Assembly (NCBI GenBank): GCA_017506865.1
Contig: JAFCMP010000062.1
Span: 186,001-250,000, forward strand
Source of the DNA: Tribonema minus
Lineage: Eukaryota; Sar; Xanthophyceae; Tribonematales; Tribonemataceae
Direction: 5' to 3'
DNA length: 64,000 bases
The position numbers and the translations under genes are program-made. The notes under the pieces were generated by a model. It was not told where the DNA came from. It did no database searches and saw nothing but the letters and a program-made list of their open reading frames with translations. Shown in pieces: positions 1-11,700 of this stretch; the stretch's first letter is position 1, and each line of letters opens with the position of its first letter.

Positions 1-9
1 GCGCTACTT

Positions 10-58
10 AGAGTTCAGGTTAAGGTTAGAGTTAGAGTGAGGATTAGGGTTAATCCTA
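10..58 (+). repeat. degenerate telomere-like repeat at window edge
   Basis: The first 60 bases run through several variants of GGTTAGGGTTA (gttaaggttagagttagag, then gattagggttaatcc). This is a decayed TTAGGG-type tract, probably interstitial rather than a live chromosome end because a coding exon follows directly. Two more such tracts occur at 11243-11299 and 14702-14777. Confidence 0.5.
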
Positions 59-123
59 AGTGCCAAAAATACCTACTGCACTGTCAATCCCCGCCCTCAA
101 CCTCACTCATATTCACAAGGCCT

Positions 124-166
124 TCTTAATCCCCCCCACCCCCCCCCCCCACCCCCCCCTCCCACA
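124..166 (+). repeat. poly-C tract before splice acceptor
   Basis: About 40 bases that are almost all C with a few A and T. It lies just upstream of the proposed acceptor at 179-180 and would serve as an extreme polypyrimidine tract for the last exon of the esterase-like gene. A C/G tract of this length is also a likely sequencing or replication slippage site. Confidence 0.6.
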
Positions 167-180
167 CGCATGCACCGCCA

Positions 181-776
181 GCTACTACTACAACCCCGCC
201 ACAGACGTGCGCATCTCGTACCTGCAGTGGCGCGGCGCGCGCGGCATCTACCTGCACGACCAAATCCTAGACGCCGTCGTCGACGGAGACATGGCGCGCG
301 CCGGCTCCTACTGCCGCGCGGGCGAATGCGGCGCGGACGTTCCGGGTCTCGATCCCGTGCGCTTCACGAGCGCGAACGATTTTGTCCGCGACGGCGCGCC
401 GCGCCTGCGCCCGCACTTTTTGGTGCTGAACTGCGGGCACTGGGCGGGGTGCGGCACGCGCGCAGAGTTCAATGCGCTAGCCGACAGCGCGCGCGACGCG
501 GTGGTGAAGGGGGGCGGGCACGAGCGCAATGTGATATGGAAGATGACCACGACCAGCGCGACGAGGGGCATTGCGGGGCACAAGCACTGCGGGCCGTTTG
601 TGGCGCGGGGGGCGCGTGTGTCGCCGGACGACAGGGTGTCGGAGGGGTTCAGGGTGCTGGTGGGCGCGCCGGGGAGCGGCGTGACCCTGGGCGACGTGTT
701 TGAGGACACGATACACTTCCACGCGGAGGTGTACGCGGAGCTCAACAACATACTGCTAAACGTCCTGGCGACGTGA
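181..776 (+). CDS. SGNH/PC-esterase-like protein, last exon (5' partial)
   Basis: An open frame ends at TGA 774-776. I start the exon after a probable acceptor (poly-C tract, then ccgccag) because no convincing start codon precedes it and the frame opens inside a conserved-looking block (YYYNPATDVRISYLQWRG). Further blocks are HFLVLNCGHW, VIWKMTTTS and a C-terminal EDTIHFHAEVYAELNNILLN. The D-T-I-H resembles the Asp-x-x-His catalytic pair of SGNH/PC-esterase enzymes, and LNCGHW followed by the IWK strand is the arrangement seen in that clan. The catalytic Ser block would lie upstream of the window. Such proteins usually act on acyl groups of secreted or cell-wall polysaccharides. Codon use is much more GC-rich than the flanks. 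Family assignment rests on motif recall only; that it is the terminal exon of a real gene is fairly secure. Confidence 0.6.
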
Positions 777-807
777 GCGGGGTGGGGGGGCAGGGGGGCG
801 TGATTGT

Positions 808-906
808 GTGCAGGGGATCAGCATCAGCAGCGGCAGCCGCAGCGGCGGCGCGGCGGCGGCGGCAGCAGCAGTAGTGGCGGTGGCAGCGGCAGTGGCAGCA
901 GCGAGG
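808..906 (+). repeat. GCN/CAG-GGC trinucleotide-rich tract in 3' UTR
   Basis: Directly after the esterase-like stop codon lies about 100 bases of imperfect GCA/GCG/GGC triplets. All frames are open, so Ala/Ser/Gly-rich frames exist on both strands, but they look like microsatellite by-products rather than protein. Confidence 0.6.
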
Positions 907-1022
907 ATGGCGGCGGCGCATGGCGTATATGTGAAGAACAGTGAGGGCTGCTGCTGTGTGCATGCGTGCCAGCGCAGGGGAACAGGCAACTCGGTGGTTG
1001 ATCACAGGCAGATTCCTGCTGC

Positions 1023-2335
1023 GTGGTGAAGGTATGCGTCGCTGCGACATGCACAGCACAGTGCGCGGCTCAACCAGAGTTGCGGTATGTGCTCTGCGCA
1101 CCCAGCAATACATGGCGCGAGCTGATGAGGCAGTTTGCTGCATCTCACGCATTCGTGTCAACGGCTGGTGTCCCAATTATAGGGCCGGCGCAAGTGGCTC
1201 AGATGATCAGCGTTATTGTAACGCTGTGTGCGTGGGCAGCGGAGCCCCGTGTGGCAGTGCCAATGCGCATACACACGCTGCTAGCATATACAGCGACACC
1301 ACCGTTCAACAGATGCTGACGATGGCAGACAGAGTTCGCCACCGCTGCTGCTGTCAAAACCGCAGGTGGCACTGCATTTGTGGTGCTATCATTCAAACAG
1401 CACACAACGCACGCCAGTGCCGCCAGCAGCTGCGGCGCCCTAAGAGGCGTGGCGGTACAGTTGTATGCTGATGCAGCAGACTCAGCCCAAGCAGGCCTGT
1501 GATTGCCACGGCACTGGTGCGGTCATGCGTCGCCAAATGCGACTGTCCGTTTGCTGCACTTAGCGCTTGTCGACACTGAGCTGAGCAGCAAAGTCGGCGT
1601 ACCAGCAGGATGTTGACGAACAGCATAACCACTTGATGTGTAGTCAGAACCCATAGGCTGAGGTCTGGGTCTGTCGCGACCGCGTGTTTCCCGGCGCACT
1701 GTCGACTGCATTAAAGTGCTGACTGGCGTACTTGTTGCTGTATATCTGAGTGTGCCCCTCGTGTAGTGGGGATTGCGTTGCGGGTCAATTAGTGGCCACT
1801 TACATCAATGTGAATACATTCCGCCAGCATGGCGCACTCCTACAGCCTCGCCACCGCCTATGATTTGCTGATATCCTATGCAACTGTTCTGCCCATTCTG
1901 TCCATTACAGTTTGGTCATTCTTCACATCTCGGCACTTGCTTCTGAACGCGGAGTTGTGATTATACAAAGCGTCTGCCTGCCTGCGGCGTATCAGGGCGG
2001 CGGGCAATGAAAGTGGTGTAGTCTTCAGGAGAGCATGCGTCATGCTTGGATTGTTGAGACCAATGCCTTTCTCGCATAATTGGGAGCGTTGAGAGTAATG
2101 CAGCCATACATACTCTTCGTCGTGCAGATGACACTACCTGACTCAAACCACTACAGCATGCTGCAGCACTCCTGAGGCGCTGCATCTGCACAGCAGCCTT
2201 TGCAGGTGTGCATGCTGACATTGACCATTCTGTGGATCTAAAGGCCATGCAGCACGTGTGCGCGGCCAAATTGAACACAGTCTGCCTTTCCACAAAAACA
2301 CCAGCTATCGTCACAGCCCCGGATACTTTGGTGCC
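1023..2335 (+). pseudogene. run of broken coding-like fragments
   Basis: Several stretches of the + strand read like real protein but are separated by stops and frame changes: residues beginning LCAPSNTWRELMRQFAASH near 1095, an Ala-rich stretch beginning TEFATAAAVKTAGGT near 1333, a 43-residue frame from ATG 1829 (MAHSYSLATAYDLLISYATV), and near 2205 a stretch beginning VHADIDHSVDLKAMQHVC that ends in TGA near 2340. No splice pairs join them convincingly. The simplest reading is one decayed gene; a multi-exon gene I have failed to assemble is possible. Similar islands are at 29006-29526 and 32166-32962 on the other strand. Between 2340 and 2751 I see nothing. Family not recognised. Confidence 0.3.
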
Positions 2336-2751
2336 ATGATGCGCTTACTGAAAGCGTCAACAGGGACGTGCAGGCGCCTGTATGTAGCACGTGCGTGACG
2401 TTCCCCATACCATCATGATTACAACACTTTATCACATGTTCGCCATGGAGAGCTGCCACGATTGTCAGGTGCCTGCATGTATGTATGGTGGCTGCCGCCT
2501 CTGCAAAAGTCACAACCATGAAAACACTCCTATACTGATGAGCGCAATGGTGGGTCCTGCGTCCAATTTTGAGACCAAGCCATGAAACAAACACAGACCG
2601 AGCCAGCGTTTTAATTCATCGCTGCGGCGCATTCCATTGGCTAAGCGCGAGAGCCAATCCAACAGCACGGCTCGAAGGGGGTTGAAGTTCTAGTTCCTCC
2701 TCGGTATCTTAGACGTACCTCAGAGAGCAGAGCACGGATCACCTTGCAGTC

Positions 2752-5700
2752 ATGGCGAAACTGCTAGTTTTCATTGCGTGGATTGCGGCGTGCGCCAGCC
2801 AGGAGGCCGGTGACACGGAGCCGGATCATTTCTACAGGGCGCTGGCGGCGGGACCTGTTAAGAAGGGACCTGTGGTCACGACTCAAGCTGGTACGTTCTG
2901 CATAGTCAAGTCCTCTCTCTTCGGAAGTGCTTTGCTCCTTCATGTGCATGTATGCGTTCTGTATTCGCAGTTCATGTCATACATGAGACCTTGACCTTTT
3001 TTCTGGCTTGCCGCATGTTGAAATTCCGTTGACTGGCGCAGCATGCTTGGGCAGCGGCACATCAAAGGCCCTCGTCAATTGCTGCAGTGCCAAGAGAAGT
3101 TGCGCCTCGAAGGTGAGCTTTGTGTCTGTGACTTCTCTCCTACCAATGATCTTCATCGAGTTTTGCTTCGGCCTTGACTTTGCTCATTGCGGTCTGTGGT
3201 CCGATGCAACATAGTACCTGTAGCAATGATCTCATGGTAAACCTGTGTAAGTGCAAAACAAGACATACCAGTCGCTTTGACGATTTCAGATCCTGGCTGT
3301 TTCCGGTATGTCAGAGTCCTCCTTCCTAATGTGGAACCCTGCGCCGCTATCACGAAATGCTTTGAAGCCTGCTCTATATTCATCATGTAATGTCTGTTGG
3401 CGTCCACAGCCTACCTGTACATAGCTCGGCAACCGTGGCCTGCTGCGTTGTCATTGGGTCAACGCCTTCTTTCTTGCTGGTTCTGGGTGTCGTCTTGCAG
3501 GGTTTGACAGGTGGAAGGCTGTACACCTGTGCTGCTGCCAACTCTTGCAAGGTGAGCGAGCTGAATCGAGGTGGCCCATGACGCCGCAGGCATCTGTCTT
3601 GCCTTGAGACAGATATGTGTATGCATGCCGACACCTATGTCAATTGAAGTTCTTTGTGCTAAAATGAAGGCGATTGCTGACCTCCACGATAGGCATTGTG
3701 GACTGCTTGTTGTGCTGGCTGTGGGGGTTAAGCGCACAAGTGCAGTCCGTGCAACTAGGCCTGTGAAAGTGTGTATGCTATCAGACGGCTTGGGCAGTAA
3801 TGCATCCTGTGGCGTTGCAAACAGCTTGCACAGCAGTGCAATTTTTGATGTCGATGTGACTTGGAGTACTTCTTCAGGGGTTGAACGACACATCGCTGCG
3901 TAGCTCAGCCGGAGCATCAGCTTTGCTGCCGAGCTGCAAATCTCATATTTGTAGCCACTTCTTGAAGAGCAATGCGGCGTTTGATGTGCTGTCGGTGATG
4001 CCCCAAGTGGCTGCAATGCAGCGCCCTTCGTGTACATCACTTGGTTCTAATGTTCCTACATGCCTATGGTGGACTCGGCTATACAGACAGCGATGTCCGA
4101 TGACCTGCCGGTGCCTGACACTGAGAGGCGTCAGTTGAAGTTTCTTAAATGCCAGGGGTGCCGCACATGGCGTGTTCAGCCTGGCTTGGCGTTACTGGGG
4201 GAGGTTCCGATTATTATGTGCTGGCGTTATTGGGGGGCATTCTGATTGTTGTGTGCTGCCGCGTCACCTTTGTGGAGGAGCTGCATGTGTGCAGTTCATG
4301 TGCATAGCTGAGTAGAACTTGTTATCATTTCCTGCTCAGGGCGCGAAATAGCCCAGATGAATGGTATCTAAGCTCGCTGTACGGAATCTGCATGTCGTGT
4401 GACAGTCTGAAAGTGTCTCAACGACAACCACTCAAACGACGCCGCCAATTGGCATCTCGAGAAGTACATATTTCCGTCGTTGACTGTTGATGAGCGCCGC
4501 TGTAGTTGTGCACATGCCTCCCGCTATGGTTGTGTACCGCGCGTGGCCCGAAACGGCCTTGTGATCGTCACCCTGTTCCAGCATTTGAGCATTATCATTG
4601 TTGCTGACAGTGCCTTCTGACTACTGTGCTGTTTCGCAAACAATGCAGGCAACCACTTTTACTGGCGAGACGGTGAAGGCATACTGCGCTGTGAAGGATG
4701 CATGCAAAGTGAGTGATTGACCGTGCAGGACCCAACGAACATCATGATGCGGTTCATTGCAACGACAACATGAGTGTTTGCCATTGCAGCAGACTTTGCT
4801 GTGCCCAGGTGTCGTGTGTCAACTACTTGTGCTGCCTCGTATCAGTGGTACTGTGGCTTGTATTGTTACCACCACAGGTCTACATAGCTACCAGACATGT
4901 TGCACATACCTCCCTTCTCAGTAGCGTTGGCTGGTTCTGGCTTTTGGCACTATGTTGGCCCACAATTGCCAGAAAGTTGACATTAGTAACTGCAGATTTG
5001 AAGGGGTTCTTGATGGCGTCAGTGTTCTGGCACAAGTGCTGCTATGCATTTCCCTACCAGTTGTATGTATGCATGTATGCTGTCCTATGTAGAGGCAAGG
5101 ACGTTTACATTTTTTGCAGTGCCGCATGAGGTGAAGATGATGGAATCGCTGCGCAACGGCTGTGTGTTGGTGGCCACATTCAAGTATTAGGCAAGGTTGT
5201 GCAATCTATTACTGCTGGCACCTCGAGATACCCATGTCAAGCATGCAGCATATCTCCACCAAGTCTTCGCTGAAGTGCAGAGGTGAAGTATTGTGTGAGC
5301 GCGCGCGCACACGCATTCCACCGCAAACTCCCTTTGGTGGCGGTCTCAGTTGCAGTTGCACCACTCTTTGTGCACGCTATTGTTTCATTGTGTCGCCACT
5401 TGCATCAACTCAAAGTGTCATTCTGCTGTGTTGCGTGCACGCTGTGTGCCTCGTGCAGTCTGCTGTGTTCAACCTGGGTGCCAGTGCCAAGTGCGCTGCG
5501 GAGAAGTCCTGCTACTTCGTGAGTAAAATATGAATTGCTGTAACTGCTTCATCAATGGATTACCGTTCAAACACTACAATGCTGCGCACTCTAAAAGCAT
5601 ACCATACCAACTGCGTGTAGCTTTGCCAGTAAGACACAGCAAACAGTGTATCGTTACTGAACTGCTTCCAGGTGCCATGTTTTGGAAGAGTAGAAGGTCG

Positions 5701-8700
5701 TTCTCATTTTTCTCCAACAGTCTCGTTGCTGTTCTTTCTCTCGTAATGCAGTTGACATAATTGCGTAGATCTTTTGAGCACTGTGTTGTTCGAGTATGTG
5801 TACTTCGGTGCGTTGGCTTGTGGCACGACATGCACATGACTGGTGCCAAATACCTCCTCCGGCTGTTGCTGTGCTGAAATGGTTGCTGGATGATCAGTGG
5901 GTAGCTTTGACAACTGATGCAAGGTACGCATCGCAGGGAATCTGAGCATGAACTAGTCGCGGCATAAAGTCTTGGTTGACCCGCTTGACTAGCTCTGTCT
6001 TGCACTACTTACTAAAACCTGCGTTAGTGTAGCCGAAGGCCTGTGCCAGTTGCAGCAGACCTACTCACACACAGAAGCCTGTATGGTACAGGTTTCATCA
6101 CGTCACTGAGCGAGTCATGCTTGAGCACGGGCACAGAAATACGTGAGCTACGCATCGCGTTGTTTTGGTGGTACTCGCTATGTTTGAGCATGCTTGAGCA
6201 GTGAACAAGAGCAGACTGCATATGATGGACGTGGTGTCTGCAGCTTGTGATCGCTGTTGCTGCTGGCTTCATATTGTTATCTATTTGAATGTTGCCACCA
6301 TTGCTTACAGGCTAGCTTCATCGGCAAGGGCAAGATGGCCTGCAACGTTGCTGGTCACTGTGAGGTGAGTCGTCAGCGCAACGAGAGGTGCACAGACCTG
6401 GTTTGTGGACCTGAACCAACACACATGTGGCCAGAAACGCCATACGAACTCTCGTGTGGACTTTGCAGCTGCGGCTGTGGTATAATTGGACCCCCCCCAC
6501 CATTTCATTCCTACCCATAGATGGCACTATGATAGTAAAAGGTGTTTATGTATAGCCATGCACAAGTTTACGTTGAGCATATTTTATGACATTATGCATA
6601 ATTCCGACTCTCATGCGGAAGTAAACAAAGCACAAGTGCAGCCTTTGGATGTCAAATGCAGGTTGCGACCATTGTTGAAAATCCGGTCACCTCACTTTTA
6701 TCATGCACTAGCAAGCCGCCGAATGTTCACAATGCGACATGCTCTGTGAGTCAGGCTTTCACAACTTCGCTGCAAGGCCATGCAAACGATGTTTTTTCAT
6801 GCGGAACTGCTTCTGTGTTTAAGGCTGTGGACGCGTGAACACCATAGGCTGATGATCATGCTGATTTAACTTGCGCTGTGGTTTATCTGCTGTTTGAGCT
6901 GCAGGGTGCCACATTCTACAACGGCTGGGACATCACCTGTACCACACGCCGCGCTTGCCAGGTACTTTTTAGTAATTCTCGCTCAGGGCGCGAACAAGCC
7001 CAGATGAATGGCATCTAAGCTTCCTTTACGGAGTCTACATGTCGTGTGACAGTCTGTGTCTCAATGACAACCACTTAAACGATATCTAAGCTTGCTATAC
7101 GGAATCTACATGTCGTGTGACAGTCTGAAAGTGTCTCAATGACAACCACTCAAACGCCGCCAAATGTCAGGTACTTCTATGCAGCTTGCCAAATGACACT
7201 GTCTGTGCTGTGCTGTCTTCATTCCAGCATACTTTGTGGAATGCTGCTTCGCACTTGAGAGCCATGCACTTTCATGGTTGGCAAATCAGGCATGTGCGGA
7301 GCAGGTGTTGTTTCATTGCACACTGGTGCATTTTTCAACTTGAACAGCACGCATGTCAACCACTTGGCATTTAAATCCTAGAAGTTTTTTGTGGTATTCT
7401 TTCAGTACATAATCTGCTGTGCATTCTGTCGGCAGCACCTCATGTTGCTTAGTCTGCATGGCGCCCATGTGCTTCGAGGTATCGCACCGTCAGACAGTTT
7501 GCAACACCAACGGCAGGACAACAGCTGGGCTTACGGTGAATCGGCTGCTTTTATTGCTGTTTCTCCTTTTTTGAAGAACGTCAACATCAGTAATCTGCTG
7601 TGCATTCTGTCAGCAGCACTGCATGGCGCCCATGTACTTCGATGTGTCGCATTGTTAGATGGTTTGCAACACCAACGACAGGACAACAGCTGGGCTCATG
7701 AGAAATTGGCTGCTTCTTTTGCTGTTTCTCCTCCTTTGCAGAACGTCAACATCGGCCCTGGCTCCTCCGCCATCTGCTCAGTTGCTGCTGCTTGCCCTGT
7801 AAGTGGACTCGTTTTGGAGCCTTGGCAGCGGAAGCGGTGACTCATAGCAGAAGCTCTCCGTCTTGCAGCGTTCAGCCTGCTACGCCTGGTGTCTATGCCA
7901 CAGTATTGATTGCGCAGCAACACCACAAGCACTATAGTGAGAGCGAATCACAGCACTATAGTGAGAGCGAACCACAAGCAAGGCCACTGCGTGCTTGAGT
8001 CAGTAGTAAAGGTATGCTTGATCTCGTGCATGTGCGTGAAAGTAACCTGTCCACATTCGCCGTTGTGCTCATCCTCAGAATACAAAGTGGTGCGTGGTGC
8101 TGCTAGATAGCAGCCTGCGGGTAATGTGATTCAAACGGCAGAGCACCACGGTCTAGAAGTCGCTATGTCTCATCAGGTTGGCAATAGTTGGCAGCAATGT
8201 GTGCCTCTAGACGGTAGTTTGTGCCTCAGCTATAGGCGCTGCTCCCAATTTGCCTGAATGCGTGCCTGACAAGTGCTGTCGCTGTTGCTGAAATTCCCCC
8301 GCCCTCGCAGGTTGAGATGTACATCTGGGGTAGCACGTCTCTGATCAAGTGCTCTGGCAATCGTTCATGCAAGGTGAGCTCGCAGGACACATTGGCATTG
8401 ATGATGCAAGTTCTTTTTTCTTGCTTTCCATCTGAGGTAGGGGGAGCTCACATGCAAGTACCGGTTGTTTGTCGCCCATGCATGTTGCTTGTCTGTTTGA
8501 AGTTCTGTAAGTGTGATTCGGCTCCCTCGCGCAGCTGGCACTGCCATTGACGAAATGTTGTCATGCTGTGTGTGTTTGCAGGGCACGGACTTTACTGCCA
8601 ATCAGGGTGCCAACATTGCCTGCATTGGCAAGGAGTCGTGCAAGGTGTGTGCAGGGGGCGTACAATGCTGCATCTTTAAAATGCTTTGATTGATGTACTG

Positions 8701-11700
8701 CAACTGTTTGTTTTGTCCATGTAATTAGACGATTTGCTTGCTCACATGTTTGTGCAACTGCCGAACGTGTTGTTATGTCCATGTAGTTGCATGATTACCT
8801 TGTGCACATGTTTGTGCAATTGCCATATTTAACCATTTATTTTGGTTGGAACCATGTGCTGGCATAGTTGGACCTGGCTTGTGCAGAAATACAGCCAGCA
8901 GAGTGCGTCACTGTTTGCAGTTGCCTGGGCTTGTGTGACTTGCGTGAATATGCTGATGGCATATGCTCTGTGAACGTTGTCTTGCCAGTGTTCTTGAAAT
9001 GTGTACCAAGTGTTTCGTGATGTGTCCCTGTGTGCATGTGCTGGACAGAACGGAAGCGTTGGGTGCGCGTTTGTGCAATTTTCGGTGAGTTTGCTGGTGA
9101 TAATGGAGCTGGCTGCTGCAGTTGCATTGCACTTGAAAGCGGAGCACCCAGGATGGATGTAGATAGAATTCCGTGCCTCTTGATGACAAGCATGCCTGTT
9201 CAAGGGTGTGAGTGGTCTTAATGGTGGATCACTGCAGTATTGAATTAGACGCCTGCTGTAGGAAATCCACTTGTGGTGTGAAGAAAGTTGCGTAGAAGTA
9301 GGTATTGGCAGGCAACGCATGCATGTGTGTGTGGTGAGTCAGGCCATGTGCATTCTTGCTTGTGTCCACTCAGCCTATCAATCATAGTGTCGTGGAGGGT
9401 GTAGGATGTTGCAGTCCAGAGTTGACATGGTGTGGTTGGTGCTTCAGGTTGGAGTTTGTTGCCGGGCTTTTCTAGATGTTGCGTATTGCATGCATGTTCT
9501 GCCAATCTAAATTGCATGCTGCAGTCAACCGTTAACCCTGCTGACCACATGTGCATGCATAACTTCATTAATTGAGGGGCGTAAATCCTGCCTACATGTA
9601 TCGGCTTGCCCGCAAGCATCAGTTACTGTGCACCCACATTACATGCAGAATGCTGAACCTGCACGTCTCTCTGTTCGTTGCATGCGTTCCCATATTCTCC
9701 CATCACAGTGCAGCAAGGTTCCAACAAACACCGTGTGCGCCGGCGCAAATTCGTGTGATGTAAGTGTGAAGTACCACCATGCCATGATCTCAACGTGTTG
9801 AATAATGCAGCAAGGCCGTACATTGACTCACTTTACCAGCATATGCAAAAAATGGTTCAGCATACACATTGAAGCACATCCAACTGCTTGTATGCGTCAT
9901 ACATGTGGTATTGGGCATTCCTTTGTGGGCAGCTGCAGCCAGGTGCTCAGGTGCAACACGCTGGTGACGTTCAGCTGCATGTAGCTGTCGTTACACATTT
10001 GTCACATTTGTCACTTTGAAGATGCTGGTATGGCGTTCAGTTTCATGTTGTGCCCATAGGCTATGTTTGTTGCCTGCCAGGCTGTGTTGCTGGACATATG
10101 CTGGACAATTGAGGCTGCTCCATGCATCTCAAACAGCGCAAAAATCATTTTTCAAATTTATGCGCGTACTGTCGTCTTTGCAGGGCGTCAAGTTCTATGG
10201 GAAGCATACCACAGCCACTTGCAAGAAGGCGGGAGTTTGCAATGTAAGCACACAATTTTTTTGTTTTTTTTTGCTATTGGAAAGTAAAAGTTCAAGTATT
10301 GGCAAAGCAATCTTACATATCTGTGGAGTTTGCGATGTAAGCCCATGACTTTTTTCTCCTTTCTGCTAATATCAATAAGCACAAGTTTAAGCATCAGCAA
10401 AGCAATTTTACATATCGGTAGAGAGCACATGCATTGGTGACATGACTGCAGAGGTAGCGCGTACACCTGTGGCACGCGTACAGGTACGAGTTTTTGACGC
10501 GCGTTTTAACTCGTGCTCGTGGCCATGGAATAACTCGTACGCGTAACCTGTCGTGTGAGGCAACAAGTAAGACCTGCACTGGTCCACAGCTGATACGCGG
10601 TACGAGTGAAAATCTCGTACACTCTGCGTGCTTGTTTTCGCGAGCTTCTCGAATAAATCTGTTGTAGGGTTGAGCCGAAGTTTGAACGAAAGTGGAAGGA
10701 GCGTGAGCGTGCGTTGCAACTGCGATTGCGAGCAAGCACCGACGAGAGAACGCATCTTCTATATAGCTGACCCCGTAGCGGCTCGGCTCGGACGCAGTGG
10801 CTTCTCACAGCGAGCTTCGTTTCACCGACTCAAAGCTCAACGCCACGCTGCGCTGGCCCGAGAGCTACTGCCAAAGAGACGTGCATGCCAGTAAGGTGCA
10901 TTTACATTGTGCATGCCAGCTACTCAATGCTTCATTATCCCAGTCAGTACATTGCACCCATGTTTCGTGCCCTAGTAGTAAGGCACGCACGGCTTTCGAG
11001 CCAACGAGCCTCAGACGATTTTCCCAAAGCAGCTTCAAGCGTCTTGTAGTGTGATACATGAAGTAGGACATTGCTGGCAGGGCTAGCGTCTAACCTAAAC
11101 TCTTGCGCCAAACACGTGGCGCCAGCGTGTTGCGCCAGTTGCGCCAGCTGCCCCGGCATGTGACTCGTGGCGCAACTGGCGATACTCGCACACTTACTCA
11201 CGAGTATTGCTCATTACTCGCGAGTTTATTCGCGAGTCTTGCCTAGGGTTAGTCCTTTAACTAGGGTTAGTCATGCCCGTAACCCTAACCCTAGCCCTCA
11301 TGTAAGCTCTATGGGCCTCAATAGTGACTGTAGAAGCACCAGAAGCCTTAATAAGAGTTGCGCCAGTTGCGCCCTGGCTAAACTAGGTTAGCCAGGGCTC
11401 GAAACCCAAAGTCAGTTGCGCCAAGGCCGTCTGAGTTTAGACGCTAGCCCTGATTGCTGCGAAGAATCTGGTGAAAGCCATCGAAAACTCATACTGGTGA
11501 GAGCGGCTACGGGTACGAGTTAAACCTGTGCTCCAAGACAACGGGTACGCGGATACCTGTGGAACAGATTATTGCTGGTCGAACAGTTTTTTTTGCCTGT
11601 TTCAATGAGTTTTCGATGGCTTTCACCAGATTCTTGTGAAAGCCATCGAAAACTCATACTGGTGAGAGCGGCTACGGGTACGAGTTAAACCTGTGCTCCA

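Noticed and set aside
10-58. True chromosome end
   Set aside because: The repeats are degenerate and short and a coding exon starts within 130 bases; similar tracts occur internally.
3459-4040. 193-residue minus-strand frame
   Set aside because: It runs antisense across exon 3 and introns of the cysteine-repeat gene, has mixed low-information composition and no motif. The plus-strand exons there have exact splice and Cys-spacing support.
8880-9095. Two possible small exons (KYSQQSASLFAVAWACVTC; NGSVGCAFVQFS)
   Set aside because: Both have AG/GT edges in phase but lack the paired cysteines found in every confirmed unit.
10797-10893. Possible extra exon of the cysteine-repeat gene (ELRFTDSKLNATLRWPESYC)
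   Set aside because: It has acceptor- and donor-like edges but not the C-x5-C ending, and its length does not keep phase 0 with the neighbours.
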